Positions 1 to 6,362 of a stretch of DNA of 10,761 bases are shown in pieces. Under the pieces are notes generated by a model. That model saw only the letters and a list, made by a program, of their open reading frames with translations. It made no database searches and had not been told where the DNA came from. How positions within the stretch are numbered: the stretch's first letter is position 1; each line of letters opens with the position of its first letter. The position numbers were made by a program, and so were the translations under genes. Source of the DNA: an uncultured Caulobacterales bacterium (GTDB lineage: Bacteria; Pseudomonadota; Alphaproteobacteria; Caulobacterales; Caulobacteraceae); assembly GCA_903903715.1 (NCBI GenBank), contig CAIUZX010000472.1:1-10761 (forward strand). Reading direction: 5' to 3'.

Positions 1-30
1 CGCCAAAGCGCTTCGACCTCCGAGCCGGGA

Positions 31-43
31 GTCCAGACTGGAC
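31..43. repeat. 13-bp inverted repeat abutting the yggS-type start codon
   Basis: The sequence GTCCAG-A-CTGGAC is a perfect 6-bp inverted repeat around one central base and ends directly at the ATG at 44. It occupies the place where a ribosome-binding site would sit. It could be an operator half-site pair or chance; nothing else in the 43 bases before the gene is recognisable. Confidence 0.35.
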
Positions 44-736
44 ATGACACCGCAAACCGCCTCCCCAACAGCAGACCACGATCCGGTCGCCGCCCGAGCG
101 GGCATCCTTGACCGAATTGCCGCCGCCGCCAAGTCTTCGGGTCGGGAGGGAACGCCGCCGACCTTGGTCGCGGTGAGCAAGCAACAGCCTTGGTCCAGGG
201 TGAAACCCGTGCTTGAGGCGGGCCAACGGGTGTTTGGGGAAAATCGGGTCCAGGAGGCGAGCGAACGCTGGCAAGGCCAGCGCGACCTCTGGCCGGGTCT
301 GGAGCTCCGCCTAATCGGCCCGCTTCAATCCAACAAGGCCCGCGCTGCGATGGAGCTGTTTGACGTTCTGGAAAGCGTCGATCGCGACAGCCTTGCGCGC
401 GCCCTCGCTGATTTTCAGCAGAAGGGCGTGAAGGCCCCCAGAGTGTTCGTTCAGGTCAATACGGGAGAGGAGCCGCAGAAGGCGGGTGTGTGGCCGAAAG
501 AGGCCGACGCCTTCATCGCCCGTATTCGGAGCGACTATCAGTTGCCACTCGAGGGGTTGATGTGCATCCCGCCAGCCGAGGAGCCCGCAGGCCCCCACTT
601 CGCCCTCCTCGCCCGTATCGCCGCACGTAATGGTCTTGGAAAACTGTCAATGGGTATGAGCGGCGACTTCGAAATCGCGGTCCGATTCGGTGCGACATCG
701 GTCCGGGTCGGCGCCGCCCTTTTCGGAGCGCGATGA
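44..736 (+). CDS. YggS/PLPBP family pyridoxal phosphate-binding protein
   Basis: This family (E. coli YggS, human PROSC/PLPBP) binds PLP in the cytoplasm and helps keep vitamin B6 homeostasis; it has the fold of the alanine racemase N-terminal barrel but no proven catalytic activity. The 230-residue product has the family's usual length. Visible hallmarks are VAVSKQQP with the PLP-binding Lys46, GENRVQEA (65-72), IGPLQSNK (about residue 91), FVQVNTGEEPQK, LEGLMCIPP, and the C-terminal LSMGMSGDFEIAVRFG with RVGAALFG, which bind the phosphate. The start at 44 is the only ATG before the conserved core, but no convincing Shine-Dalgarno precedes it and the frame stays open to the left edge, so a start outside the window cannot be excluded. 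Its stop lies one base before the next gene's ATG, so it is probably the first visible gene of a three-gene operon. Function of the family is well supported; the exact start is less so. Confidence 0.93.
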   Translation: MTPQTASPTADHDPVAARAGILDRIAAAAKSSGREGTPPTLVAVSKQQPWSRVKPVLEAGQRVFGENRVQEASERWQGQRDLWPGLELRLIGPLQSNKARAAMELFDVLESVDRDSLARALADFQQKGVKAPRVFVQVNTGEEPQKAGVWPKEADAFIARIRSDYQLPLEGLMCIPPAEEPAGPHFALLARIAARNGLGKLSMGMSGDFEIAVRFGATSVRVGAALFGAR

Positions 737-737
737 G

Positions 738-1496
738 ATGGCCTTCTCGGAAGATGAGGTCGAGCGGTATGCGCGCCACCTGGTTCTGCGTGAAATTGGC
801 GGTCAGGGTCAGCAACGGCTGAAATCCGCGCGGGTGCTCCTGATCGGCGCCGGCGGTTTGGGTGCGCCAGCGGCGCTCTATCTTGCAGCGGCGGGCGTCG
901 GCGTCCTCGGACTGATCGATCCGGATCAGGTCGCCCTTTCCAATCTGCAGCGTCAGATCCTCTTTTCGACAGAAGACATCGGCGGCTCCAAGGTCGATGT
1001 TGCGAAACAAAGGTTGGTGGCGCTCAATCCGAATATTCGCGTTGAGCCTCACGACACCGCGCTGACCGCTTCGAATGCCGACGCCCTCATCTCCGACTAC
1101 GACATCGTGCTCGACGGCACAGACAATTTCGAGACCCGCTTCGCCGTCAACGCCGCGTGCCTGAGCCTGAGCAAACCTTTGGTGTCCGGTGCGCTGGGTC
1201 GCTGGACGGGGCAAGTCGGGGTCTTTTGTGGCGGCAATGGGCCCTGTTACCGCTGCCTCGTTCCCGACATTCCCCCGGACGCCGAACTTTGCTCGACGGT
1301 CGGGGTGGTCGGCGCCCTTGCGGGGGTGATCGGGGCGATGATGGCGTTGGAAGCGGTGAAACTGATCATATCGGCGCCAGGCGCCTTGACCGGACGCATC
1401 CTCATCTATGACGCTCTCGCCGCGGAAGCGCGCACCGTGCGCCTATCCAAAGACCCGTCATGCCCGGCGTGTCGCGGGATCCATGACCGTACTTGA
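738..1496 (+). CDS. moeB: ThiF/MoeB/HesA-family sulfur-carrier protein adenylyltransferase
   Basis: A cytoplasmic E1-like enzyme that activates the C-terminal glycine of a small ubiquitin-like sulfur carrier (MoaD or ThiS) with ATP, for molybdopterin or thiamine synthesis. The 252-residue product matches MoeB in length. It shows RYARHLVLREIGG near the N terminus, the nucleotide-binding loop GAGGLG (37-42), DPDQVALSNLQRQ (61-73), the Mg-ATP motif DGTDNFETRF (126-135), two zinc-binding CxxC pairs (Cys170/Cys173 and Cys242/Cys245) and Cys185 at the position of the conserved cysteine of the family. The start at 738 is chosen because an upstream in-frame ATG at 690 lies inside the preceding gene, while 738 is preceded by GGAG and follows the yggS-type stop by one base. 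There is no rhodanese domain at the C terminus. No MoaD or ThiS gene is in the window, so MoeB versus ThiF cannot be settled; the sequence resembles MoeB slightly more. Confidence 0.9.
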   Translation: MAFSEDEVERYARHLVLREIGGQGQQRLKSARVLLIGAGGLGAPAALYLAAAGVGVLGLIDPDQVALSNLQRQILFSTEDIGGSKVDVAKQRLVALNPNIRVEPHDTALTASNADALISDYDIVLDGTDNFETRFAVNAACLSLSKPLVSGALGRWTGQVGVFCGGNGPCYRCLVPDIPPDAELCSTVGVVGALAGVIGAMMALEAVKLIISAPGALTGRILIYDALAAEARTVRLSKDPSCPACRGIHDRT

Positions 1497-1508
1497 GGAG
1501 TTCGCCCT

Positions 1509-2471
1509 GTGTCCAAGCTGTTGAAGGCTCTAGGGATCGGTCTGGCCATCATCGCCGGCCTCACGGTCATAGGCTTCCTGGCCATTCGGCAGGGTCCGAT
1601 TCCGTACGCGACTTTGGCGACGCGGTATGCGACCCCCGCCTCGAGATATCTCGATCTGCCAGGTGGACTCCATGTCCATTATCGCGACGAGGGCAGACGA
1701 GACGCTCCGGTCATCGTTCTGATCCATGGCTTTTCCGACTCGACGGTGACATGGAATGGGTGGGTTCGCGCGCTCGGGCAAGACTACCGGCTGATCAGTC
1801 TCGACCTGCCGGGACATGGCCTGACCCGCGCCCCGCCAACTTATGTCGCCAATTCAGCCGCCTTTGACGGCGTCGTCGATCAGACAACCCGCCAGCTGGG
1901 TGTCGACCGCTTTGCTATCGCCGGCAACTCCATGGGCGGCGGCGTGGCGTGGAGATACGCCCTCGCCCACCCCGATCGTTTGACCGCGCTGATCCTGGTG
2001 GACGCAGCCGGATGGCCGGAGACAAGCGCCGGTCGCGATCCGCCCCTCGCCTTCAAACTCCTTCGGACGGATTTCGGGCGATGGCTGCTCCCACAGATCG
2101 ATCTTAAGCCTTTGATCCGGGATGGGCTGAAGAAGGCGTTTTACGATCCCTCAAAAGCCGATCCGGCGATGGTCGATCGGTTTGCTGATTTCAGCCATGC
2201 GCCCGACCACCCAGCGATCATCGCGCACATGCAGGACGGGGAGCGCACCTACGCGGACGCACGTCAACTCGCGACGATCCGCATACCGACACTTGTCATG
2301 CACGGGGACCATGATCGGTTGATCCCCGTCGAAAATGGTCGACGTTTCGCGGATGCGATCCCCGGCGCCCAATTGATTGTCTATCCGAACGTCGGTCATC
2401 TTCCGCAAATGGAGATTTCGGATCGATCGGCGGCGGACCTCAGGGCGTTCCTGCGCGCTCATGGTGATTAG
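1509..2471 (+). CDS. Membrane-anchored alpha/beta-fold hydrolase
   Basis: A serine hydrolase of the alpha/beta-hydrolase superfamily; the substrate is not predictable. Residues 5-26 form a single hydrophobic helix (an uncleaved N-terminal anchor or signal peptide), so the catalytic domain probably faces the periplasm. The domain begins with an LPGGLHVHYRDEG strand, followed by the oxyanion-loop motif HGFSDS (about 73-78). Next come LDLPGHG (98-104), the nucleophile elbow GNSMGG (Ser141), the acid in HGDHDRLIP (Asp269) and His297 in NVGHLPQ, so the Ser-Asp-His triad is complete. The start is GTG at 1509, preceded by GAGGAG at a good distance; length is 320 residues. It starts 12 bases after the adenylyltransferase stop, so it is probably co-transcribed with it. 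Its last 32 bases overlap the 3' end of the oppositely oriented transporter gene. Confidence 0.88.
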   Translation: MSKLLKALGIGLAIIAGLTVIGFLAIRQGPIPYATLATRYATPASRYLDLPGGLHVHYRDEGRRDAPVIVLIHGFSDSTVTWNGWVRALGQDYRLISLDLPGHGLTRAPPTYVANSAAFDGVVDQTTRQLGVDRFAIAGNSMGGGVAWRYALAHPDRLTALILVDAAGWPETSAGRDPPLAFKLLRTDFGRWLLPQIDLKPLIRDGLKKAFYDPSKADPAMVDRFADFSHAPDHPAIIAHMQDGERTYADARQLATIRIPTLVMHGDHDRLIPVENGRRFADAIPGAQLIVYPNVGHLPQMEISDRSAADLRAFLRAHGD

Positions 2472-3438
2472 GCGGCTCAAGCTCGCCGAACGCGCCGCCA
2501 TGAGGTTCCGCCTGACCGTCGGGGTCTGCATGAATGAGAATGTCTGCGGCGGGGAAGGCCTCAAGGATGCGCCGCTCCGCAGCGACCACAATCCGATGGG
2601 CGTCGGAAAGAGTCATCAACGGGTCGAGCTCCATATGCATCTGCATATGCACGAACGGCCCAGAAGCCCGTGACCGCAATTGATGAACGCCAAGCACAGC
2701 GGGATCGTCCGCCGCAAGGGACAGGATCAAATCTCGATCCTCCGGCCCCAGCTCCCGATCCATCAGCTGAGCGGCGGCTTCCCGGAAAACGCCGACCGCG
2801 CCCCAAACGAGCCAGCCCGCCACGAACAGGCCCGCGGCCGCGTCGATCCTCGGCTCTTTGAACAATAGCGCCCCCGCGAGACCGACCATGGCGGCGACAT
2901 TGCAGACAATATCGGCGAGATAGTGAGCGCGGTCGCCATGGACAGCCACGGATCCCGTTTGGCTGAGGACGCGAGTTTGAGCCCATACAAGTCCCACGAC
3001 AGCCGCCGTTGAAACGACCAGCACGATGATCCCATAGATCTGCGCCTGAACAGGAGACGGGTGCAGCAGATGATCGATTGCTTCTCGCCCGATCAACGCG
3101 GCCGAACTGAACACCAGGCCGGCCTGGACGAGGCTTGCGAAGGCCTCGGCCTTGCCATGACCGAAGCGGTGGTCATCATCGGGCGGCGCCGCCGCATAGC
3201 GCACTGCAAAGAAAGTCGTCATTGCGGCGACAAGGTCGAGCGCTGAGTCCCCCAGAGAAGCGAGCATGCCGACCGACCCGCTGTAAAACCAGGCTGCGGC
3301 CTTCGCTGCGACGAGCAATAAAGCCAGAACGACAGACAATCGCGTCACTCTGGCTGTAAGCGCCGCGGTCTCTGCTGCAGCGAGTCCGCCCACGCGCGGA
3401 GCCGACGCTTTGTCTGGCTTTGAAGTCGTCTTATCCAT
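2440..3438 (-). CDS. fieF: Cation diffusion facilitator, FieF/YiiP type
   Basis: A proton-coupled divalent metal exporter of the inner membrane (Zn, Fe or Cd), 332 residues. It has six predicted membrane helices (about 34-50, 55-79, 99-121, 131-152, 171-193, 199-216) and a cytoplasmic C-terminal domain. The transport site matches E. coli FieF: Asp64 and Asp68 in helix 2 (SLGDSALDL) with His172 and Asp176 in helix 5 (AHYLAD), the DD-HD set typical of Zn/Fe/Cd transporters. The cytoplasmic binuclear site is also kept with identical spacing: His252, His268, His281, His303, Asp305. HRFGHGKAE (90-98) is the family's loop signature. The tail after residue 305 is longer than in E. coli and has further histidines (HH at 325-326). 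The ATG at 3438 is chosen because upstream in-frame sequence is arginine-rich and unlike the family. It is convergent with the hydrolase gene and divergent from the HTH-citrate synthase gene. Exact metal cannot be told from sequence. Confidence 0.92.
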   Translation of the reverse strand: MDKTTSKPDKASAPRVGGLAAAETAALTARVTRLSVVLALLLVAAKAAAWFYSGSVGMLASLGDSALDLVAAMTTFFAVRYAAAPPDDDHRFGHGKAEAFASLVQAGLVFSSAALIGREAIDHLLHPSPVQAQIYGIIVLVVSTAAVVGLVWAQTRVLSQTGSVAVHGDRAHYLADIVCNVAAMVGLAGALLFKEPRIDAAAGLFVAGWLVWGAVGVFREAAAQLMDRELGPEDRDLILSLAADDPAVLGVHQLRSRASGPFVHMQMHMELDPLMTLSDAHRIVVAAERRILEAFPAADILIHADPDGQAEPHGGAFGELEPPNHHERAGTP

Positions 3439-3598
3439 ATGCGCCGTATACGCGCCCGGAGATCGCGTCGCACCCGGAATTGTCTTAAAATCTCCTGCGC
3501 GACCATATATGGGTCGATGGTCGTGACGATGGCGTTTGACTCCCGCCGCAAGGACGACACGAAATAGGAATCGACCCTTGACGATGGAGCTTCGCCGA
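3439..3598. promoter_or_regulatory. Divergent intergenic region between transporter and HTH-citrate synthase genes
   Basis: These 160 bases must carry the promoters of both divergent genes. Visible structures are a perfect palindrome CCATATATGG (3503-3512), an inverted pair GACCAT (3501-3506) and ATGGTC (3517-3522), and an 8-bp palindrome CGTATACG inside GCGCCGTATACGCGCC close to the transporter start. The region is locally AT-richer around 3479-3512. No clear -35/-10 pair is visible. Since the right-hand gene carries a helix-turn-helix, an autoregulatory operator here is plausible but unproven. The length assumes the right-hand gene starts at 3599. Confidence 0.4.
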
Positions 3599-4837
3599 AT
3601 GGCCGCACCTTGGATCACAGCCGATGACGCGCAGGTCATGCTCGGTGTGAAGATCCAGACGCTTCAGTCGTATGTTGACCGCGGACTGATCGAACGTCGA
3701 GAAGACCCAGACGATTTTCGCCAGTCACAGTATAGCCTGCAAGACATCAATCAGTTGCTTCGCCGCAAGGCCGTGGGCGCCACAGCCTGCGCTCCGTCCG
3801 ACGATTCGGCGGACCCCATCGTCGCGACGGGAATTACGACGATCCTCGACGGCCGTCCTTGGTATCGTGGTCGGGACGCCGTCGCCTGGTCTGACAGGGC
3901 GACGCTGGAGGACACCGCGCGCCTCCTGTGGGATTGTGCTGAAGATCCGTTTCTGGGCCTTGCTCCGCACCCTTCGACGGCGGTGGGCAGCGACGCCCGC
4001 GCACGGGCATTTTCGGTTCTGGCCTATCGGGCGGCGACGGATACGGCAAGCTCTGGCCGATCGGAAAAGGTGCTGAAGCGGGAAGCCGCCTCGGTGCTGA
4101 TCGATCTGGTGGACGCCATGTGTGGCGCATCACGCAACGGGCTGATCCATGAGCGCCTTGCCAAGACGTGGCGCCTGGAAGGTCCGCGAACGGATATTCT
4201 TAGGCGCTGTCTTGTGCTTTGCGCCGATCATGATCTTGGCCCGTCGACCTACGTCGCACGGGTCGCCGCATCGACGGGCGCATCAATTTCTGCGTGCGCC
4301 CTGTCCAGCCTGAGCACCCTGTCCGGACCCCTGCACGGGGGCATGACCCTTCAGGTGGCGGCGTTCGTTGCGGAGTGCCGAAGAACCAATGACCCAAGGG
4401 CGGCGGCCGCTTTGCGCCTCAGCCAGGGGTTGGAGGTTCCCGGCTTCGGACAGAGCCAATACCCTGCCGGCGATCCACGCGCCCGATCGATTGCTCAGGC
4501 CTTGAACTTCGCTGATGACCTGCGCGAGATCGCCCATGCTGGCGAAAGCGTGACGGGCGTGGTGCCCAATCTCGACTTCGCGCTGGTCGCCGCAACGCGA
4601 ACCCTCGGCCTTCCAGTGGACGCGGCATTCACACTGTTCGTCATTGGTCGGACAGTTGGATGGATCGCCCACGCTCTTGAGCAGCGGGAAGCGGCCAAGA
4701 GCCTTAGACTGCGGAGCGCCTATGTGGGTCAAAGGCCGGGGTATCTCGACCCGCCCAAAGCCGATCCCGCGACAACGATGGACGCAAAAGTCATCTCGCT
4801 GGACGAGGCCGCCCGGGCCGCCGGGCGCAACCTTTGA
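3599..4837 (+). CDS. Helix-turn-helix / citrate-synthase-like fusion protein
   Basis: The N terminus (about 6-56) is a MerR/excisionase-like helix-turn-helix (WITADDAQVMLGVKIQTLQ, then YVDRGLIERR). From about residue 70 the rest is citrate-synthase-like, including YRGRDAV, ADHDLGPSTYVAR, GPLHGG, GDPRA, PNLD, GRTVGWIAHALEQ and YVGQRPG. Of the three catalytic residues of citrate synthase (pig His274, His320, Asp375), the first is His236 in GPLHGG and the third is Asp336 in PNLD. The second, normally His in a GFGH motif, is Gln285 in PGFGQSQYP. Proteins with this architecture are known in proteobacteria but their role is poorly defined; the loss of this histidine makes ordinary citrate synthase activity doubtful and a DNA-binding metabolite sensor possible. 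Three starts compete: TTG 3578 (AGGA 8 bases upstream), ATG 3584 and ATG 3599 (GGAG 9 bases upstream, start just before the HTH); 3599 is chosen. It ends 8 bases from the convergent small gene. Confidence 0.85.
   Translation: MAAPWITADDAQVMLGVKIQTLQSYVDRGLIERREDPDDFRQSQYSLQDINQLLRRKAVGATACAPSDDSADPIVATGITTILDGRPWYRGRDAVAWSDRATLEDTARLLWDCAEDPFLGLAPHPSTAVGSDARARAFSVLAYRAATDTASSGRSEKVLKREAASVLIDLVDAMCGASRNGLIHERLAKTWRLEGPRTDILRRCLVLCADHDLGPSTYVARVAASTGASISACALSSLSTLSGPLHGGMTLQVAAFVAECRRTNDPRAAAALRLSQGLEVPGFGQSQYPAGDPRARSIAQALNFADDLREIAHAGESVTGVVPNLDFALVAATRTLGLPVDAAFTLFVIGRTVGWIAHALEQREAAKSLRLRSAYVGQRPGYLDPPKADPATTMDAKVISLDEAARAAGRNL
4811..4826. other. GC-rich stem-loop at the 3' end of the citrate-synthase-like gene
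   Basis: GCCCGG-GCCG-CCGGGC is a perfect 6-bp stem with a 4-base loop in the last codons of the gene. A second small stem, TGACG-CCGT-CGTCA (4835-4848), spans both convergent stop codons. Only a three-T run follows the first stem, so a Rho-independent terminator is not convincing; these may merely slow or process the converging transcripts. Confidence 0.25.
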
Positions 4838-4845
4838 CGCCGTCG

Positions 4846-5274
4846 TCAGTCCTCGGCCGTCAACAACGGCCCTAATCCCGGGATCGTATTCAGTACGTCC
4901 CGAAGCAGGTCCCCGCCAGTCGTTTCCTGAACGAACGCCATGCCGACGGGAAGGATCGCCTGCATGTCCGCTACGGTCACGCCTTGTCGCGTGAGCTTCT
5001 GTCCCACGGCCATGGCGTCGGACATAGCCGCCCCGCTGGCGCCACCGACGTTTCGCATCATCCCGGCGATCAGTCCGCCCGACTTGTTCTGGCTGAGCGC
5101 CGCGCCCGCAGCAGCAAGGTCCTGAGCGCCGGGGACCGCATCAAACAACTCACGAACCTTGAGGGGGTCGGCGTGCTTTTCGATCAGGAACAGCGCAGCG
5201 GACAAGCCGAATTGCGCCTGTTGCGTGGTCAGGCCCGTCCGGTCGGCGGCCCGCTGAATAAGCGTTTCAATCAT
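4846..5274 (-). CDS. Small Gly/Ala-rich protein of unknown function (DUF2780-like?)
   Basis: A 142-residue protein with no membrane helix or signal peptide that I can see. The N-terminal half (1-60) looks helical: ETLIQRAADRTGLTTQQAQ, then a stretch ending LFDAVPGAQDL. A glycine/alanine-rich middle follows (GGLIAGMMRNVGGASGAAM, 67-85), then a helical C-terminal part ending with IPGLGPLLTAED. The pattern of a short helical repeat followed by a VPGA motif and a Gly-rich segment is reminiscent of DUF2780-type proteins, but this is weak recall and not an assignment. The ATG at 5274 is preferred over the upstream in-frame start at 5355, which would overlap the patatin gene by about 70 bases; CAGGG lies a few bases upstream. 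It begins 11 bases after the patatin-like stop, so it is very likely translated from the bdhA-patatin transcript. I see nothing that fixes its function. Confidence 0.75.
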   Translation of the reverse strand: MIETLIQRAADRTGLTTQQAQFGLSAALFLIEKHADPLKVRELFDAVPGAQDLAAAGAALSQNKSGGLIAGMMRNVGGASGAAMSDAMAVGQKLTRQGVTVADMQAILPVGMAFVQETTGGDLLRDVLNTIPGLGPLLTAED

Positions 5275-5285
5275 GGCGCCCTGCT

Positions 5286-6362
5286 CTAGAGGAACTGCGC
5301 GCGGACGTCCACGCTGGAGTGACGGCCAACCGCCTTCAAGTCTCTTTCGAGCCACTGATGAGCCGCCTCGCGACCCCGATCTCGCAGCTCACACAGGAAT
5401 GACCAATCGGTATTGAATTTGGACGTGACGGACTCATTGTCCAGCCATCCGTCTCCGCAGATCATATGCAGACGAACCGGCTTGTAGGCCTCACGCCCCT
5501 TTTCGTTGAGGAGGTCATCGTCGACGAGCCGGTTGACGAAGGCGGCGGCTCTGAACTCAGCCACGAGACTGGCGTTGAAACTGATTTCATTCAGACGGTC
5601 GAGGATGCTGGCGGCGTCATGCGGCGTCGTTGCGCGGCGGAACGGATTGACGCTGATCACCAGGACGTCCCGCGGAAGATCATTATAGAACATCGGCCAA
5701 AGAGGTGGATTGGCGAGGAACCCACCGTCCCAATAGGCCTCGCCTTCAATTTCCACCGCCTGGAACAGATAAGGAAGACAGGCGGACGCAAGCACATGAT
5801 CGACGGTCAGATCGCCTTCGCGGAAGATCGCCAGCCTCCCGCTTCGCACCGCCGTGGCGCCGATGAAAAGCTTTACGAGCGAGGCCGCTCGGATCCCATC
5901 GAAATCAACCACCGCCGAGAGCGCCGTCCGCAGAGGATTGAGGTTGAAAGGATTGAATTGATAGGGCGACAAGCCGATCGCCTGGCCCCCTGCAAAACTG
6001 CTGGCCATCGACTGGGCGGCCTTCAGGAACGGGTTCGCGTCGGTGAACGCCTCTCCGAGGGTCTTTCCCCAACCCGTCGGGTCGACGATGCCCCCAAATG
6101 GATTGTGCGGACCGGCGTCGCTCACGGCGCGCCAGAAGGCGGCGAGGGTGGATCGGGCGCCGTCATGTCCGCCGCTCGTCAATCCAGTGGCGCACGCGCA
6201 GGCGTTCATCGCGCCCGCCGATACACCCGACAAGGCGGTGGGCGAAACTCTGCCGTCCTTGAGCAGGGCGTCGAGCACGCCCCATTCGAATGCGCCGTGA
6301 GCGCCCCCGCCCTGCAAGGCGAGGGAAATTTCGTGCGGTCCTGACGCGTTGGCTTCGGTCAC
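5286..6362 (-). CDS. Patatin-like phospholipase
   Basis: A lipid acyl hydrolase of the patatin family, acting through a Ser-Asp dyad on phospholipids or other esters. The 358-residue product carries the oxyanion glycine loop GGGAHGAFEWGVL (18-30), the nucleophile elbow GVSAGAMNA (Ser48) and the catalytic Asp202 in WDGGFLANPP, so it should be active. No signal peptide is visible, suggesting a cytoplasmic enzyme. The long C-terminal part (about 220-358) is outside the minimal patatin fold. GTG at 6362 is chosen as start because it overlaps the bdhA stop as GTGA, a classical coupling arrangement, with GGA about 8 bases upstream; a TTG at 6374 is the alternative and would add four residues. It is followed 11 bases later by the small unknown gene. 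Its placement suggests a role in lipid or polyhydroxybutyrate turnover, but the substrate cannot be read from the sequence. Confidence 0.9.
   Translation of the reverse strand: MTEANASGPHEISLALQGGGAHGAFEWGVLDALLKDGRVSPTALSGVSAGAMNACACATGLTSGGHDGARSTLAAFWRAVSDAGPHNPFGGIVDPTGWGKTLGEAFTDANPFLKAAQSMASSFAGGQAIGLSPYQFNPFNLNPLRTALSAVVDFDGIRAASLVKLFIGATAVRSGRLAIFREGDLTVDHVLASACLPYLFQAVEIEGEAYWDGGFLANPPLWPMFYNDLPRDVLVISVNPFRRATTPHDAASILDRLNEISFNASLVAEFRAAAFVNRLVDDDLLNEKGREAYKPVRLHMICGDGWLDNESVTSKFNTDWSFLCELRDRGREAAHQWLERDLKAVGRHSSVDVRAQFL

Noticed and set aside
513..1214. Open frame of 233 codons on the - strand across the yggS/moeB-type junction
   Set aside because: It spans two well-supported genes on the other strand and has no recognisable protein features.
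2632..2651. Direct repeat CATATGCA-TCTG-CATATGCA resembling an iteron or operator
   Set aside because: It lies inside the exporter gene and is explained by the codons for the alternating His-Met strand HMQMHM that carries a conserved metal ligand.
4811..4848. Rho-independent terminator between the convergent genes
   Set aside because: Two short stems exist, but no T-run follows either one and the first is inside coding sequence. Kept only as a low-confidence stem-loop.
5466..6344. Open frame of 292 codons on the + strand opposite the patatin-like gene
   Set aside because: Low-complexity charged translation with no motif; the minus strand encodes all patatin signatures.
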